Below are positions 49,608 through 59,245 of a DNA stretch of 64,000 nucleotides, in pieces. Each line of letters starts with the position of its first letter. Within the stretch, counting starts at the first letter, position 1. The position numbers and the translations under genes were made by a program. This stretch comes from Hyphomicrobium sp. 99 (lineage in GTDB: Bacteria; Pseudomonadota; Alphaproteobacteria; Rhizobiales; Hyphomicrobiaceae). The notes under the pieces were generated by a model. The model was not told the DNA's origin. It saw only the letters and a list, made by a program, of their open reading frames with translations, and ran no database searches. The stretch is taken from assembly GCF_000384335.2 (NCBI RefSeq), contig NZ_KQ031382.1, positions 124,001 to 188,000 of the forward strand, written 5' to 3'.

Positions 49608-49805
49608 ACGGCGATTCGCCTTAACGCTCTGAAGAGTAAGAAGTATTTCGCCTTGAATCTAAACTCGCCTTTGGCGGGCATTCGTGTATAAGTAGCCCGT
49701 CCGCGCGGGCCTCGGGTTTCCGCGCGGCTTTCGTTTGCGACCCAGCTGGACGACATCCCGGCTGGCGCCGCTTGATCCAAACTCCAAATCTGAAAGGAGA
49801 ATTCG
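49608..49805 (+). promoter_or_regulatory. truB-rpsO intergenic region
   Basis: The 198 bases before rpsO contain a CGCC/GGCG mini-hairpin near 49667 and a TATAAG at 49687 that could be a -10 element, but no -35 sits at proper spacing. AAGGAGA lies just before the rpsO ATG. An rpsO promoter here is likely from known operon organisation but I cannot pin it down. Confidence 0.3.
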
Positions 49806-50087
49806 ATGTCGCAGGTAGCACCGCACAGGCGTGTGGCGAAGACGGCCGTCATCAAAGACAGCGCAACCAAGGCCAACGACACTGGCTCGCCGGAAGTTCA
49901 GATCGCCGTGCTCACGCATCGCATCAACGAGCTGACCGAGCACTTCAAGCTGCACAAGAAAGACAACCACTCGCGCCGCGGCCTTCTCAAGATGGTCAGC
50001 CAGCGCCGGCAGTTGCTCGACTACGTGAAGGCCAAGGACAACGCTCGTTATCAGAAGATTATCGAGAAGAACGGCATCCGCCGTTAA
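49806..50087 (+). CDS. rpsO: 30S ribosomal protein S15
   Basis: A 93-residue S15. [38 protein letters not shown] and [10 protein letters not shown] are diagnostic. The N-terminus ([18 protein letters not shown]) is four residues longer than most. It binds the central domain of 16S rRNA early in 30S assembly and often represses its own translation. AAGGAGA is well placed upstream. Confidence 0.98.
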   Translation: MSQVAPHRRVAKTAVIKDSATKANDTGSPEVQIAVLTHRINELTEHFKLHKKDNHSRRGLLKMVSQRRQLLDYVKAKDNARYQKIIEKNGIRR

Positions 50088-50161
50088 TTCGCGCGCTCAT
50101 TTCAGCGCTTCAGTCAGGACAGGCCGATGGCCAGTCACACGAATCGATAAACAAGAAAAGC

Positions 50162-50220
50162 CGCCGGCGCTTGCCTAGCGCCGGCGCCAATAGCGCTCGC
50201 CCGGCATGAGGCCGGCGGGC
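50162..50220 (+). promoter_or_regulatory. pnp: Tandem hairpins in the pnp leader
   Basis: Between rpsO and pnp lie a perfect 9-bp stem CGCCGGCGC/GCGCCGGCG (50162-50186) and a second GC stem GCCCGGC/GCCGGCGGGC with one bulge (50199-50220). In Escherichia coli the pnp leader folds into an RNase III substrate used for PNPase autoregulation. A comparable role here is inferred from position and structure. Confidence 0.5.
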
Positions 50221-50259
50221 TGACCGACCGAACAGAAAAGCGAAAACGAAAGATTGAAC

Positions 50260-52467
50260 ATGTTTGACATCCATCGCGTCGAAATTGATTGGGGTGGCCG
50301 AAAGCTGAAGCTCGAGACCGGCCACTATGCCCGCCAGGCGGATGCTGCCGTCATGGCGCAGTACGGCGACACCACAGTGCTCGCGACCGTCGTCGGCGCC
50401 CGCTCTGCCAAGCCCGGCATCGATTTCTTCCCGCTGACCGTGAATTATCAGGAACGCACGTACGCCGCCGGCAAGATCCCTGGCGGATATTTCAAGCGCG
50501 AAGGCCGTCCGAGCGAGAAAGAGACGCTGACGTCTCGCCTGATCGACCGTCCGATCCGCCCCTTGTTCGTCGATGGCTTCAAGAACGAGACGCAGGTTGT
50601 CGTAACCGTCCTCTCGCACGATCTCGAAAACGATCCCGACATCCTCGGCATGGTCGCGGCTTCCGCGGCGCTGACGCTTTCGGGCCTGCCGTTCCTCGGA
50701 CCGATTGCTGGCGCGCGCGTCGGCCTCATCAACAACGAGTTCGTGCTGAACCCGATGGTCGATGAGATGAAGGACAGCAAGCTTGATCTCGTCGTCGCCG
50801 GCACGAATGACGCCGTGATGATGGTCGAATCGGAAGCCCAGGAATTGCCCGAGTCGCAGATGCTCGAAGCCGTCATGTTCGGCCACAAGCACATGCAGCC
50901 CGTCATCCAGGCGATCATCAAGCTCGCCGAGAAGGCCGCCAAGGAACCGTGGGATATCAAGATCCCCGACAAGGCGAAGTACGCTGCCGACGTCAAGAAA
51001 ATCGCCGAGGCGACCCTCAAGGAAGCATTCTCGACGAAGGAAAAGGGCAAGCGCCAGGACCTCGTCTCTGCAGCCAAGAAGGCCATCAGCGAAGGCATCG
51101 CCATTCCGGCCGACAATCCCGACGAGAAGGTTCTTCTCAGCGACGCATTCAAGTCGCTCGAGATGGACATCATGCGTGGCGACGTCTTGAAGACGAAGCG
51201 GCGCATCGACGGACGCGACCTGAGAACGGTCCGTCCGATCCTCTCGGAAGTTCACGTCCTGCCGCGCACGCACGGCTCGGCCCTCTTCACGCGTGGCGAA
51301 ACGCAGGCGCTCGTCGTCGCGACGCTCGGCACCGGTGAAGACGAGCAGTTCGTCGACAGCCTCGAAGGCACGAAGAAAGAGCGCTTCCTGCTGCATTACA
51401 ACTTCCCGCCATACTCGGTCGGTGAAGTTGGCCGCATGGGTTCGCCCGGGCGCCGCGAAATCGGTCACGGGAAGCTCGCCTGGCGCGCGATCCATCCGAT
51501 GCTGCCGTCGCAGGAAGAGTTCCCCTACACGCTCCGCGTCGTCTCTGAGATCACCGAGTCGAATGGTTCCTCGTCGATGGCGACGGTCTGCGGTTCCTCT
51601 CTCGCTCTGATGGACGCGGGCGTACCGTTGAAGTCGCCGGTCGCCGGTATCGCGATGGGTCTGATCAAGGAAGGCGACGAGTTCGTCGTGCTCTCCGACA
51701 TCCTCGGCGATGAAGATCACCTCGGCGACATGGACTTCAAGGTGGCCGGCACCGACAAGGGTGTCACGTCGCTGCAGATGGACATCAAGATCACCGGCAT
51801 CACCGAAGAGATCATGCGCATCGCTCTCGATCAGGCGCAGGAGGGTCGTCTCCACATCCTCGGCGAAATGTCGAAGGCGCTGACGGGTGCCCGCACCGAG
51901 CTCGGCGAGTACGCGCCGCGCATCGAAACGATCAAGATCCCGGTCGACAAGATCCGCGAAGTCATCGGCTCCGGCGGCTCTGTCATCCGCGAGATCGTTG
52001 CCGAATCCGGCGCCAAGATCGACATCGAGGACGACGGCACGGTGAAGATCGCGTCGGCAAATCGCGAGTCGATCGAAAAGGCACTCGCCCGCATCCGCGG
52101 TATCACGTCCGAGCCTGAGGTCGGCCAGATCTACAAGGGCAAGGTCGTGAAGATCATGGAGTTCGGCGCATTCGTGAACTTCTTCGGCTCGAAGGACGGC
52201 CTCGTTCACATTTCGCAGCTGTCCCAGGGACGTCCTGAGACCGTCGGCGAAGTCGTGAAGGAAGGTCAGGAAGTATACGTCAAGCTTCTGGGCTTCGATG
52301 ATCGCGGCAAGACGCGCCTGTCGATGAAGATCGTCGATCAGACGACCGGCCAGGAAATTCCGCGCGCCGAAGGCGAGCCGGAAGAAGTCTTCGAAAGCCG
52401 TCCGCCACGCCGTGAGGGTAACCGCGGTGGTGATCGCTCGCGTGGCCCGCGTCGCGAACGCAACTAA
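50260..52467 (+). CDS. pnp: Polyribonucleotide nucleotidyltransferase (PNPase)
   Basis: A 735-residue PNPase: two RNase PH-like domains separated by a helical linker, then a KH domain ([17 protein letters not shown]) and an S1 domain ([20 protein letters not shown]). It degrades RNA 3' to 5' by phosphorolysis within the degradosome. The C-terminal tail is Arg/Gly-rich. The ATG at 50260 starts the family-like [13 protein letters not shown]; a TTG two codons upstream is possible. Confidence 0.97.
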   Translation: MFDIHRVEIDWGGRKLKLETGHYARQADAAVMAQYGDTTVLATVVGARSAKPGIDFFPLTVNYQERTYAAGKIPGGYFKREGRPSEKETLTSRLIDRPIRPLFVDGFKNETQVVVTVLSHDLENDPDILGMVAASAALTLSGLPFLGPIAGARVGLINNEFVLNPMVDEMKDSKLDLVVAGTNDAVMMVESEAQELPESQMLEAVMFGHKHMQPVIQAIIKLAEKAAKEPWDIKIPDKAKYAADVKKIAEATLKEAFSTKEKGKRQDLVSAAKKAISEGIAIPADNPDEKVLLSDAFKSLEMDIMRGDVLKTKRRIDGRDLRTVRPILSEVHVLPRTHGSALFTRGETQALVVATLGTGEDEQFVDSLEGTKKERFLLHYNFPPYSVGEVGRMGSPGRREIGHGKLAWRAIHPMLPSQEEFPYTLRVVSEITESNGSSSMATVCGSSLALMDAGVPLKSPVAGIAMGLIKEGDEFVVLSDILGDEDHLGDMDFKVAGTDKGVTSLQMDIKITGITEEIMRIALDQAQEGRLHILGEMSKALTGARTELGEYAPRIETIKIPVDKIREVIGSGGSVIREIVAESGAKIDIEDDGTVKIASANRESIEKALARIRGITSEPEVGQIYKGKVVKIMEFGAFVNFFGSKDGLVHISQLSQGRPETVGEVVKEGQEVYVKLLGFDDRGKTRLSMKIVDQTTGQEIPRAEGEPEEVFESRPPRREGNRGGDRSRGPRRERN

Positions 52468-52490
52468 GGCGTCGCACGTCAAGAATTGCG

Positions 52491-52525
52491 AAAGCCGCCG
52501 GATCATCGATCCGGCGGCTTTTTTT
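52491..52525 (+). terminator. Strong rho-independent terminator after pnp
   Basis: A perfect 13-bp stem, AAGCCGCCGGATC/GATCCGGCGGCTT, with loop ATC is followed by seven T residues. It ends the long plus-strand translation operon. Confidence 0.95.
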
Positions 52526-52575
52526 ATTGGCACTCACATCAATCGCTCATCGCGTCTCGACCGAGACGAGTGCGA

Positions 52576-52836
52576 TCAATACCACCAGCACTTGCCGTGC
52601 TTGCAGACATGGTTCGTGCATTGCACACGGCCGATGCCGGGAACATGCTTGTGGTAGCCGTGCAGTCCCTTGCGGCAGGTCCGGTGCCAGAAGTGCGCTT
52701 GTTCAATGCTGGACTGAGCTGTCCCGACGCCCTTCAGCGCGCCAAGAGATCCGCCCGTCGCGGCCATGCCCTGTGTCGCCGCGCACAACACGCCAGCCGC
52801 AATTGTCACCGCTACGAGCGAAAACTTTCGAGCCAT
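52576..52836 (-). CDS. Small secreted His/Trp/Cys-rich protein B
   Basis: An 86-residue protein with a signal peptide (MARKFSLVAVTIAAGVLCAA, cleavage near GMAA). A short linker with GALKGVGTAQSSI leads to a tail rich in His, Lys, Trp and Cys, ending CKHGKCWWY. Four cysteines in the mature part could form disulfides or bind metal with the histidines. GGAG with good spacing precedes the ATG at 52836. It resembles the 66-residue protein at 11376-11576. No known domain or function. Confidence 0.75.
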   Translation of the reverse strand: MARKFSLVAVTIAAGVLCAATQGMAATGGSLGALKGVGTAQSSIEQAHFWHRTCRKGLHGYHKHVPGIGRVQCTNHVCKHGKCWWY

Positions 52837-52972
52837 TCGGCTACTCCTCTCCCCTGGAGGCAAAAGCCTCCTGCCAACTTCTAAGACGTGAAAGCTAGCA
52901 GGCGAGGATAAAGGCCGCCATCGGATCAGTTATGACAGAGGTGCTATCGTCGGCGCGCGTTGCAGCTAGGCG

Positions 52973-53818
52973 TCAGGCCTTGGCGAAGTGCGGAACATCA
53001 GGCCAGAAAACGCGAGCTTTTTCGCTCACCTCATCTGGATCTCCGGTCGTGAGCAACGTCAGCGTGCCGCCCTCACCGCCCGCCACATAATTCGCGCGGC
53101 GCGCGAGATAGTCTTCGAAACTGTCTGCCACCACCTCGGGCTGAGACAAAATCCGTGTGAACGGCGGGAGATATTTCCTGAAAAGAGGCTCGACGAGGGG
53201 AAAATGCGTGCAGCCGAGAATAGCCCGGTGCGGCGGCAGGTTGCCTGTCTGCAAGAGCAGGCTCTCGACGCCCTGCCGGACAAGAGCATCGAGCTCCGCC
53301 TCCGGACGTTTATTCTCAATTGCCCCTGCCAACTCCGAGCAGATCTGCTGAACGACAGTCACCTTCGGACAGCGCTTACGGATCTCTTCCGCATAGACGC
53401 CCGATGTGATTGTGCGCGTCGTACCGAACACGCCGATGGTATCGGTATTGTACTTCTGCGGATATTGCGGCGACGTCACTGCCCACGGTGTCTGCGTGGC
53501 TGCCTCAACCGTCGGCGCGACGATGCCGAGTACGTTATGCGCGCCAACCCACTTGCTCTCAGGCAGCCACTGCTGCTGCAGGCGCCGGAGCGCCACAGCC
53601 GTCGCCGTATTGCAGCCGAGGAGCGCGAGCTTCGCACCTCGGGCAAACAGCTCCTCGACGGAGCCACGCGTAAAATCGACGATGTCTTCCGAAGGCCTGT
53701 CGCCGTACGGCACGTGCGCGTGATCGGCGAGATAGACGAAATCGACGGCCTTGAATCGCTCGACGAGCGCGCGAAGGACGGTCAGCCCGCCGAGACCTGA
53801 ATCAAATACCCCGATCAT
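52973..53818 (-). CDS. murI: Glutamate racemase
   Basis: A 281-residue MurI converting L- to D-glutamate for peptidoglycan. The two catalytic cysteines are in LLGCNTATAV (Cys69) and ILGCTHFPLV. The N-terminal GVFDSGLGGLTVL and the YLADHAHVPYG segment, where most members read D-x-A-x-x-P-Y-G, are typical. It lies 50 bases after fabI on the same strand. Confidence 0.96.
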   Translation of the reverse strand: MIGVFDSGLGGLTVLRALVERFKAVDFVYLADHAHVPYGDRPSEDIVDFTRGSVEELFARGAKLALLGCNTATAVALRRLQQQWLPESKWVGAHNVLGIVAPTVEAATQTPWAVTSPQYPQKYNTDTIGVFGTTRTITSGVYAEEIRKRCPKVTVVQQICSELAGAIENKRPEAELDALVRQGVESLLLQTGNLPPHRAILGCTHFPLVEPLFRKYLPPFTRILSQPEVVADSFEDYLARRANYVAGGEGGTLTLLTTGDPDEVSEKARVFWPDVPHFAKA

Positions 53819-53868
53819 GAGCGGAGTGTTTGCGACGGCCGACGGCGAACGTCAACGGCCTCCAAATG

Positions 53869-54738
53869 TCACTCCGCAGCAGCCGACGGCGAGCGGCTCG
53901 CCGTCTTGGCTTCGCTGTCGTGCTCTTTCAGGCCTTCGAGCGACGGCATCGACACGGTGTTATAGCCGCAATCGACGAAATGAACTTCGCCGGTAACGGC
54001 GCCCGACATCGGCGACAACAGATAGAGCGCCGAGCCCGCGACCTCGTCCAGTGTGGGCGTGCGTTGCAGCGGCGAGTTATCGCGCTGGAAATTGAAGATC
54101 ACGCGCGCGTCCGAAACGCCAGCGCCGGAAAGCGTGCGCATCGGACCAGCCGAGAGCGCGTTGACGCGAACGCCCTGCGGCCCGAGATCGGCAGCGAGAT
54201 AACGAACGGAAGCTTCAAGCGCCGCTTTCGCAACGCCCATGACGTTGTAGGATGGTACCCAGCGCGTCGCGCCGCCATAGGACAGCGTGATGAGCGATCC
54301 GCCGTTCGGCATCAGTGCCGAAGCCCGCTTCGCAATTTCAGTGAACGAGAAGCACGAGATCACCATCGAGTTGATGAAGTTCTCGCGGGTCGTATCGGCG
54401 TAGCGTCCGGCAAGCTCTTTCGGATCGGAATAGGCGAGAGCGTGAACCACGAAGTCGAGGCCGCCCCACTCTTCCTTGATCCGCGCGAAGACATTGTCGA
54501 CACTCGCAAGATCGAGAACGTTGCATTCCTCGATGATCTTCGAGCCGAGCGATTGCGCGAGAGGAAGCGCGCGGCGGCCGAATGCGCCACCCTGATAGGT
54601 GAATGCGAGTTCGGCACCTTGTCCTGCAAGAGCGCGCGCAATTCCCCAAGCGATCGACCGATCATTGGCGACCCCCATTACAAGACCGCGCTTACCCGCC
54701 ATCAGAGGGCCTGGCTTTGCGATATCGAAGTCGGTCAT
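53869..54738 (-). CDS. fabI: Enoyl-[acyl-carrier-protein] reductase (NADH)
   Basis: A 289-residue short-chain-dehydrogenase-type FabI. KRGLVMGVANDRSIAWGIA binds the cofactor and SYNVMGVAKAALEASVRYLA holds the catalytic Tyr and Lys. It reduces trans-2-enoyl-ACP in the last step of each elongation cycle. The C-terminal 30 residues after the fold are charged and variable. GAGG lies upstream of the ATG at 54738. It follows fabB in the fabA-fabB-fabI cluster. Confidence 0.95.
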   Translation of the reverse strand: MTDFDIAKPGPLMAGKRGLVMGVANDRSIAWGIARALAGQGAELAFTYQGGAFGRRALPLAQSLGSKIIEECNVLDLASVDNVFARIKEEWGGLDFVVHALAYSDPKELAGRYADTTRENFINSMVISCFSFTEIAKRASALMPNGGSLITLSYGGATRWVPSYNVMGVAKAALEASVRYLAADLGPQGVRVNALSAGPMRTLSGAGVSDARVIFNFQRDNSPLQRTPTLDEVAGSALYLLSPMSGAVTGEVHFVDCGYNTVSMPSLEGLKEHDSEAKTASRSPSAAAE

Positions 54739-54872
54739 AGGAAGCCTCGTTTTGTCACCAAAGGAACGCCCGCGAACGTCAAACCAGCCGGCGCCACGTT
54801 TATATACTCTCATCGCTCTCAACCGTCCGCCGCGTCGCAATTCCTAGCGGCGGCCAGGAAAGCTTTGGTTAC

Positions 54873-56105
54873 TCAGGCATCATGCCGGCAGAAGATCAGA
54901 GTGGCATTAGTGCCGCCAAAACCGAAGCTGTTCGACATCACACAGTTAAGGTCTGCGTTGTCTATACGCTTGAGTGCGATTGGCATATCGGCGAACGCAG
55001 GGTCAAGTTCGTCAATGTTCGCACTCTCGCAGATGAAACCGTTATTCATCATCAGCAGCGAGAAAATCGCCTCTTGAACACCGATGGCGCCAAGCGAATG
55101 TCCCGTTAACGATTTGGTAGCCGAGATGACGGGCGCATTGGCTCCGAACACCGCACGAACGGCCTCGATCTCTTTCGCATCGCCGACTGGCGTGCCCGTC
55201 CCATGCGGATTGAGATAGTCGATCTTCGGCAAGCCCTTGCCGTCAAAACCCTTGAGAGCCAGACGCATGCAGCGCTCGGCGCCCTCGCCCGAGGGTGCAA
55301 CCATATCGAAACCGTCGGATGTCGCGGCATAGCCCGTAAGCTCGCCGTAAATCTTGGCGCCACGGGCCTTCGCGTGCTCCAGTTCCTCGAGCACGACGAC
55401 GCCTGCGCCGCCCGCGATAACGAAGCCATCGCGGTTCTTGTCGTAGGCGCGGCTCGCCCGCGCCGGAGTATCGTTAAAGTGGGTGGACATCGCGCCCATG
55501 GCATCGAAGAGGTTCGACAAAGTCCAGTCGAGCTCTTCGCAACCGCCGGCAAACATCACGTCCTGCTTGCCCCACTGGATCAACTCGGCCGCGTTGCCGA
55601 TGCAGTGCGAGCTTGTCGCGCAAGCCGATGAAATCGAATAATTGACGCCTTTGATCTGGAAGGCCGTGGCAAGCGCCGCCGAGGGACCCGAGCACATGCC
55701 TTTCGGAACCTCGAACGGCCCGATTTTCTTTGGGCTACCGGATTCGAGCGTCACTTCGGCTGCTTCGACGATCGCGCGGGTCGAAGGGCCGCCCGAACCG
55801 ACGATGATGCCGGTGCGCTCGTTGACGACATCGGTCGCCTCGAGGCCCGCATCGCGGATGGCTTGATCCATCGCGATCCAGTTCCAGCCGACACCAGGCC
55901 CCATGAAGCGCTTCGGCTTCCGGGGAACCATAGCCTCCCACTCGATGTGTGGGGCTCCGTGGACTTGGCATTTGAAGCCCAACTCAGCGTATTTCTCTGC
56001 GCGAGAAATGCCGGACTTTGCCTCTCTCAACGAAGCAAGAACTTCTTGGGTGTTGTTCCCGATCGAGGACACCACACCCATGCCAGTCACAACTACGCGC
56101 CGCAT
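54873..56105 (-). CDS. fabB: 3-oxoacyl-[acyl-carrier-protein] synthase I
   Basis: A 410-residue condensing enzyme of the FabB type. The Cys-His-His triad is visible: Cys162 in [10 protein letters not shown], His in [11 protein letters not shown] and His in SLTGHSLGA. FabB elongates the cis-3-decenoyl-ACP made by FabA, so the pair determines unsaturated fatty acid synthesis. AAGGAG directly upstream fixes the ATG at 56105, and a 21-residue in-frame extension is excluded. Confidence 0.96.
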   Translation of the reverse strand: MRRVVVTGMGVVSSIGNNTQEVLASLREAKSGISRAEKYAELGFKCQVHGAPHIEWEAMVPRKPKRFMGPGVGWNWIAMDQAIRDAGLEATDVVNERTGIIVGSGGPSTRAIVEAAEVTLESGSPKKIGPFEVPKGMCSGPSAALATAFQIKGVNYSISSACATSSHCIGNAAELIQWGKQDVMFAGGCEELDWTLSNLFDAMGAMSTHFNDTPARASRAYDKNRDGFVIAGGAGVVVLEELEHAKARGAKIYGELTGYAATSDGFDMVAPSGEGAERCMRLALKGFDGKGLPKIDYLNPHGTGTPVGDAKEIEAVRAVFGANAPVISATKSLTGHSLGAIGVQEAIFSLLMMNNGFICESANIDELDPAFADMPIALKRIDNADLNCVMSNSFGFGGTNATLIFCRHDA

Positions 56106-56172
56106 GCGCTCCTTCACTCCTGCGGTTCCTGCTGCCGCCCGCTTTGACAGCCGGGCCCTCTGCGCCAAACGC

Positions 56173-56739
56173 TTAAGGACCTTCGCTCGACTTGAGTAGG
56201 ACCCTCAGGTCCTTGGCTGTGTATATCACCTCGCCATCGGCTTTCAGGACCCCGTCCGCCTCTGCGAGTTTCAGTTTCCGGGCGATGACCCGCTTAATGT
56301 CTATGACATATTCAAGCAGTTTTACGTCAGGCGTGACTTCGCGCGTGAATTTGACCTCGCCGACGCCGGAAGCCCGGCCCTGCCCCGTAAGGCCGAGCCA
56401 GCCCAGATAAAATCCCGTCAATTGCCAGAGCGCATCGAGGCCGAGGCAGCCGGGCATCACCGGATCGCCCTTGAAATGGCAGGCGAATAGCCAATCGAGG
56501 CGCTCGTTGCCTGCAACCTTAAGCTCGGCAACGATGAGGCCCTTGCCATGTGCACCGCCATTTTCGGAGATCTCCGAAATGCGATCGACCATTAACATTG
56601 GCGGCAGCGGCAATTGAGCATTGCCCGGACCGAACAGCTCGCCGCGCCCGCAGGCCAGCAAATCCTCAAACTCGAAGCTCGAACGGCGTTCCGCCACGGG
56701 TCCCCTCGCTTCATGGCTGACTATGCGGTGTTCGTTCAC
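56173..56739 (-). CDS. fabA: 3-hydroxydecanoyl-[ACP] dehydratase/isomerase
   Basis: A 188-residue hot-dog-fold FabA that dehydrates 3-hydroxydecanoyl-ACP and isomerises the double bond. [20 protein letters not shown] contains the catalytic His88 and Asp102. The GTG at 56739 has GGAG seven bases upstream, which decides the start over more distant codons. It is the first gene of the fab cluster and is divergent from the Irr-like gene. Confidence 0.95.
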   Translation of the reverse strand: MNEHRIVSHEARGPVAERRSSFEFEDLLACGRGELFGPGNAQLPLPPMLMVDRISEISENGGAHGKGLIVAELKVAGNERLDWLFACHFKGDPVMPGCLGLDALWQLTGFYLGWLGLTGQGRASGVGEVKFTREVTPDVKLLEYVIDIKRVIARKLKLAEADGVLKADGEVIYTAKDLRVLLKSSEGP

Positions 56740-56861
56740 ATTATGCTCCGGGTAGGTCAAGATAACGGGGTCGTAACACACGCATGCCGCTGCGCCTAGC
56801 AGGCTGGCCGCTGCGTGTAACAGGGCGTTGACCTGTCTTAAAGACCGATTCTCGCCGTAAG

Positions 56862-56890
56862 TTGCGGCTTTTAAGGCAAGTGACTATACT
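56862..56890 (+). promoter_or_regulatory. Sigma-70-type promoter of the Irr-like gene
   Basis: TTGCGG (56862-56867), a 17-base spacer and TATACT (56885-56890) form a good housekeeping promoter pointing at the regulator. The predicted transcript starts near 56897. It is a computed-by-eye match and is not backed by experiment. Confidence 0.5.
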
Positions 56891-56969
56891 TATGTAACTG
56901 GCGCGTTTCGTAAGAGCTGATATCTTGTCGGTTCAAGGTGGGGACGCAAGCACGGTTCTGCAAACGGAA

Positions 56970-57407
56970 ATGACTGAGAAATCTCCGCTAGGTACGGCAA
57001 CAGAAGTGCCGATGACGACGTCCGAGATCCTGCGAAAGTCGGGTCTCCGGCCCACGCGTCAGCGTATGACGCTCGGTCGGCTTCTCTTTGAAGGCGGCGA
57101 TCGCCACGTGACGGCAGAACAGCTTCATGCTGAAGTCGCGGGGCTTGGCGAGCATGTTTCGCTCGCGACCGTTTACAACACGCTCCACCAGTTCAAGCGC
57201 GCCGGCCTTCTGCGCGAACTGGCGATCGAAGGCTCAAAAGCCTACTTCGACACCAACACGTCCAACCACAATCACTTCCTGCTCGAGCCGAACGGCGAGC
57301 TGATGGATATCCCGGGCGATGCCATTACCGTCGCTGGGCTCCCCGAACCGCCCGAGGGCCTGAAAATCACGCACGTCGATGTTGTCGTGCGCCTGACGAA
57401 AGCTTGA
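56970..57407 (+). CDS. irr: Irr-type Fur family iron response regulator
   Basis: A 145-residue Fur-superfamily protein of the Irr branch. LRPTRQRMTLGRLLFEGGDR and VSLATVYNTLHQFKRAGLLR form the winged helix, and NHNHFLLEPNGELMDIP is the histidine-rich metal/heme region. Irr represses or activates iron genes according to heme supply in Rhizobiales. The N-terminal Gly-Cys-Pro heme regulatory motif of Bradyrhizobium Irr is absent, as in many rhizobial versions. Start is uncertain: ATG 56970 or TTG 56925. Divergent from fabA, a known Rhizobiales arrangement. Confidence 0.88.
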   Translation: MTEKSPLGTATEVPMTTSEILRKSGLRPTRQRMTLGRLLFEGGDRHVTAEQLHAEVAGLGEHVSLATVYNTLHQFKRAGLLRELAIEGSKAYFDTNTSNHNHFLLEPNGELMDIPGDAITVAGLPEPPEGLKITHVDVVVRLTKA

Positions 57408-57444
57408 GACCAAACGTCAAGCTCGCCAACGAGAGGCATCAGCC

Positions 57445-58047
57445 TCACTTGAACGTCTCGCCCTCGTAGACGCCCCACAGCTTCTTTTGCTCGATGTAGC
57501 CGCTGTATTGGTCAACCGTGACGCGGCACCAGCGTCCGTCGCACATGTGCAAGTCGGCGATGACGCCCGCTTCGACGTTCGCCACCACATTCGTGTGCTC
57601 GCTATCGCTTGCCATGATCGGCACCAGCGGCGGCGACGTCCCGGTCTTCCGTTCCCAAGGCAGAACGAGGCCTGTTCTCCGGCCTGACAGCAACGACTGC
57701 AGAACCCAGCCCGTGGCGCCTTCCGCGTCGCGAACCTGCCGCCAAGCTTCGAATTCCTTGATGACCTCGACCGGCAGACCGGCGCGCCGATAGATCCAGG
57801 AGGTCGGATAATCGGTCCCTGGCCCGTTCCGAAGGTTGACCCTGTCCGACTTGAGGCTGACGAAGCGCGGCACCGGCAAGCCGCTTCCAGTGAGCGCAGG
57901 CGCGTCATCGGCGACGGCAGCAGGCGCACCTGCAGGCAGAATCACCGCGATCGCGGCAGCTGCAAGAATGGCCCTGACGCTCGAAAGCGCCAGCCGCAGC
58001 CCCGCCCCCGGCCGGGCGCGTCTATGGTTTAGGATCGTTATTGTCAT
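57445..58047 (-). CDS. Exported SH3-domain protein
   Basis: A 200-residue protein with an N-terminal signal peptide or anchor (hydrophobic about 25-50) followed by two bacterial SH3-like repeats. The first holds RVNLRNGPGTDYPTSWIYRR and the second VVANVEAGVIADLHMCDGRWCRV (motif segment about 150-172). It resembles the DUF1058/SH3_4 family, probably periplasmic and possibly cell-wall binding. The exact start is unclear (ATG 58047 chosen; TTG 58080 possible). It is divergent from the dehydrogenase gene. Confidence 0.82.
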   Translation of the reverse strand: MTITILNHRRARPGAGLRLALSSVRAILAAAAIAVILPAGAPAAVADDAPALTGSGLPVPRFVSLKSDRVNLRNGPGTDYPTSWIYRRAGLPVEVIKEFEAWRQVRDAEGATGWVLQSLLSGRRTGLVLPWERKTGTSPPLVPIMASDSEHTNVVANVEAGVIADLHMCDGRWCRVTVDQYSGYIEQKKLWGVYEGETFK

Positions 58048-58231
58048 GGAAGCGGTCTCAAACCCCGCGCTCGGCAACAAAATCGGTTAGCGTGCCCTTA
58101 TCTTAGGCGTCCGCAACTGATTTCAGGACTTTGTCTTCGCGAAGACCATCTGATAGACACGGGGCCGCACTTTCTCAAGCGGCGCCGCAAGGGACATGCG
58201 AACGCCGCGATTTTCTTGCAACGGGAAGCGA

Positions 58232-59230
58232 ATGCCCACCCCTCATAAGAAACCTGTCGTCGTTGTCACCCGCAAACTCCCCGATGTCGTCGAGACTCGG
58301 ATGTGCGAGCTTTTCGACACGCGTCTCAACATCGAAGACAAGCCACTCAATCAGGCTCAGCTGATCGAGGCTGTCAAAACCGCTGACGTGCTCGTGCCGA
58401 CGGTCACCGATCGCATCGATCGCGCCGTACTGACGCAAGCCAGCCCCAAGCTTCGCCTCATCGCGAACTTCGGAACGGGTGTCGATAACGTCGATCTCGA
58501 TACCGCGCGCAACCGCGGCATTCTGGTGACCAACACCCCCGGCGTGCTGACCGAAGACACCGCCGATATGACGATGGCGCTCATTCTCGCTGTGCCGCGC
58601 CGCCTCGCCGAAGGCGCAGCCTACATGCGCAATCCGGAAACGAAGTGGTCCGGCTGGTCGCCGACCTGGATGCTCGGCCACCGCATCTACGGCAAACGGC
58701 TCGGCATCATTGGCATGGGCCGCATCGGCCAGGCGGTCGCACACCGCGCCAAGGCGTTTGGCTTGCAGATCCACTACCACAACCGCCGTCGCGCGGCCGA
58801 AGAGGTGGAGGAGGAACTCGAGGCAACCTTCTGGGAAAGCCTCGATCAGATGCTGACGCGCGTCGACATTGTCTCGATCAACTGTCCGCACACGCCCGGA
58901 ACCTATCACCTGTTGTCGGCGCGCCGGCTGAAGTTGCTGAAGCCGTCGGCTTACATCGTCAACACCGCGCGCGGCGAGGTCGTGGACGAGAACGAGCTGG
59001 TTCGCCTCCTCGAAGCCGGCGCGATCGCAGGCGCCGGTCTCGACGTGTTCGAGCACGAGCCGGCCGTCAATCCGCGGCTCTTGGCGTCCGAGCGCGTCGT
59101 CGCTCTGCCGCACATGAGTTCGGCGACGATCGAGGGCCGCATCGACATGGGCGAAAAGGTCATCATCAACATCAAGGCATTCGCCGACGGGCACGCACCG
59201 CCCGACCGCGTTCACCCGGCAATGCTCTGA
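58232..59230 (+). CDS. D-2-hydroxyacid dehydrogenase (glyoxylate reductase type)
   Basis: A 332-residue NAD(P)-dependent dehydrogenase. The Rossmann signature is LGIIGMGRIGQAVAHRAK. The catalytic Arg247 lies in NTARGE, the glutamate in DVFEHEP and His294 in LPHMSSAT. This is the GyaR/hydroxypyruvate reductase type, which would interconvert glyoxylate and glycolate or hydroxypyruvate and glycerate. In methylotrophs with the serine cycle hydroxypyruvate reductase is central, but no serine-cycle genes are in this window. GGGAAG upstream supports ATG 58232. Confidence 0.9.
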   Translation: MPTPHKKPVVVVTRKLPDVVETRMCELFDTRLNIEDKPLNQAQLIEAVKTADVLVPTVTDRIDRAVLTQASPKLRLIANFGTGVDNVDLDTARNRGILVTNTPGVLTEDTADMTMALILAVPRRLAEGAAYMRNPETKWSGWSPTWMLGHRIYGKRLGIIGMGRIGQAVAHRAKAFGLQIHYHNRRRAAEEVEEELEATFWESLDQMLTRVDIVSINCPHTPGTYHLLSARRLKLLKPSAYIVNTARGEVVDENELVRLLEAGAIAGAGLDVFEHEPAVNPRLLASERVVALPHMSSATIEGRIDMGEKVIINIKAFADGHAPPDRVHPAML

Positions 59231-59245
59231 GCAGAACTTTACGAA

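Noticed and set aside
49653..49692. TTGAAT and TATAAG as an rpsO promoter
   Set aside because: The spacing of 28 bases is too long for a sigma-70 promoter, and no better -35 is found.
50110..52533. Very long open frame (807 codons) on the minus strand opposite pnp
   Set aside because: It is an antisense shadow created by the GC-rich codon pattern of pnp. The translation is Arg/Asp/Leu-rich low complexity with no domain, and pnp itself is certain.
53830..55077. 415-codon plus-strand frame opposite fabI and fabB
   Set aside because: Overlaps two well-identified minus-strand genes and has no domain or start signal.
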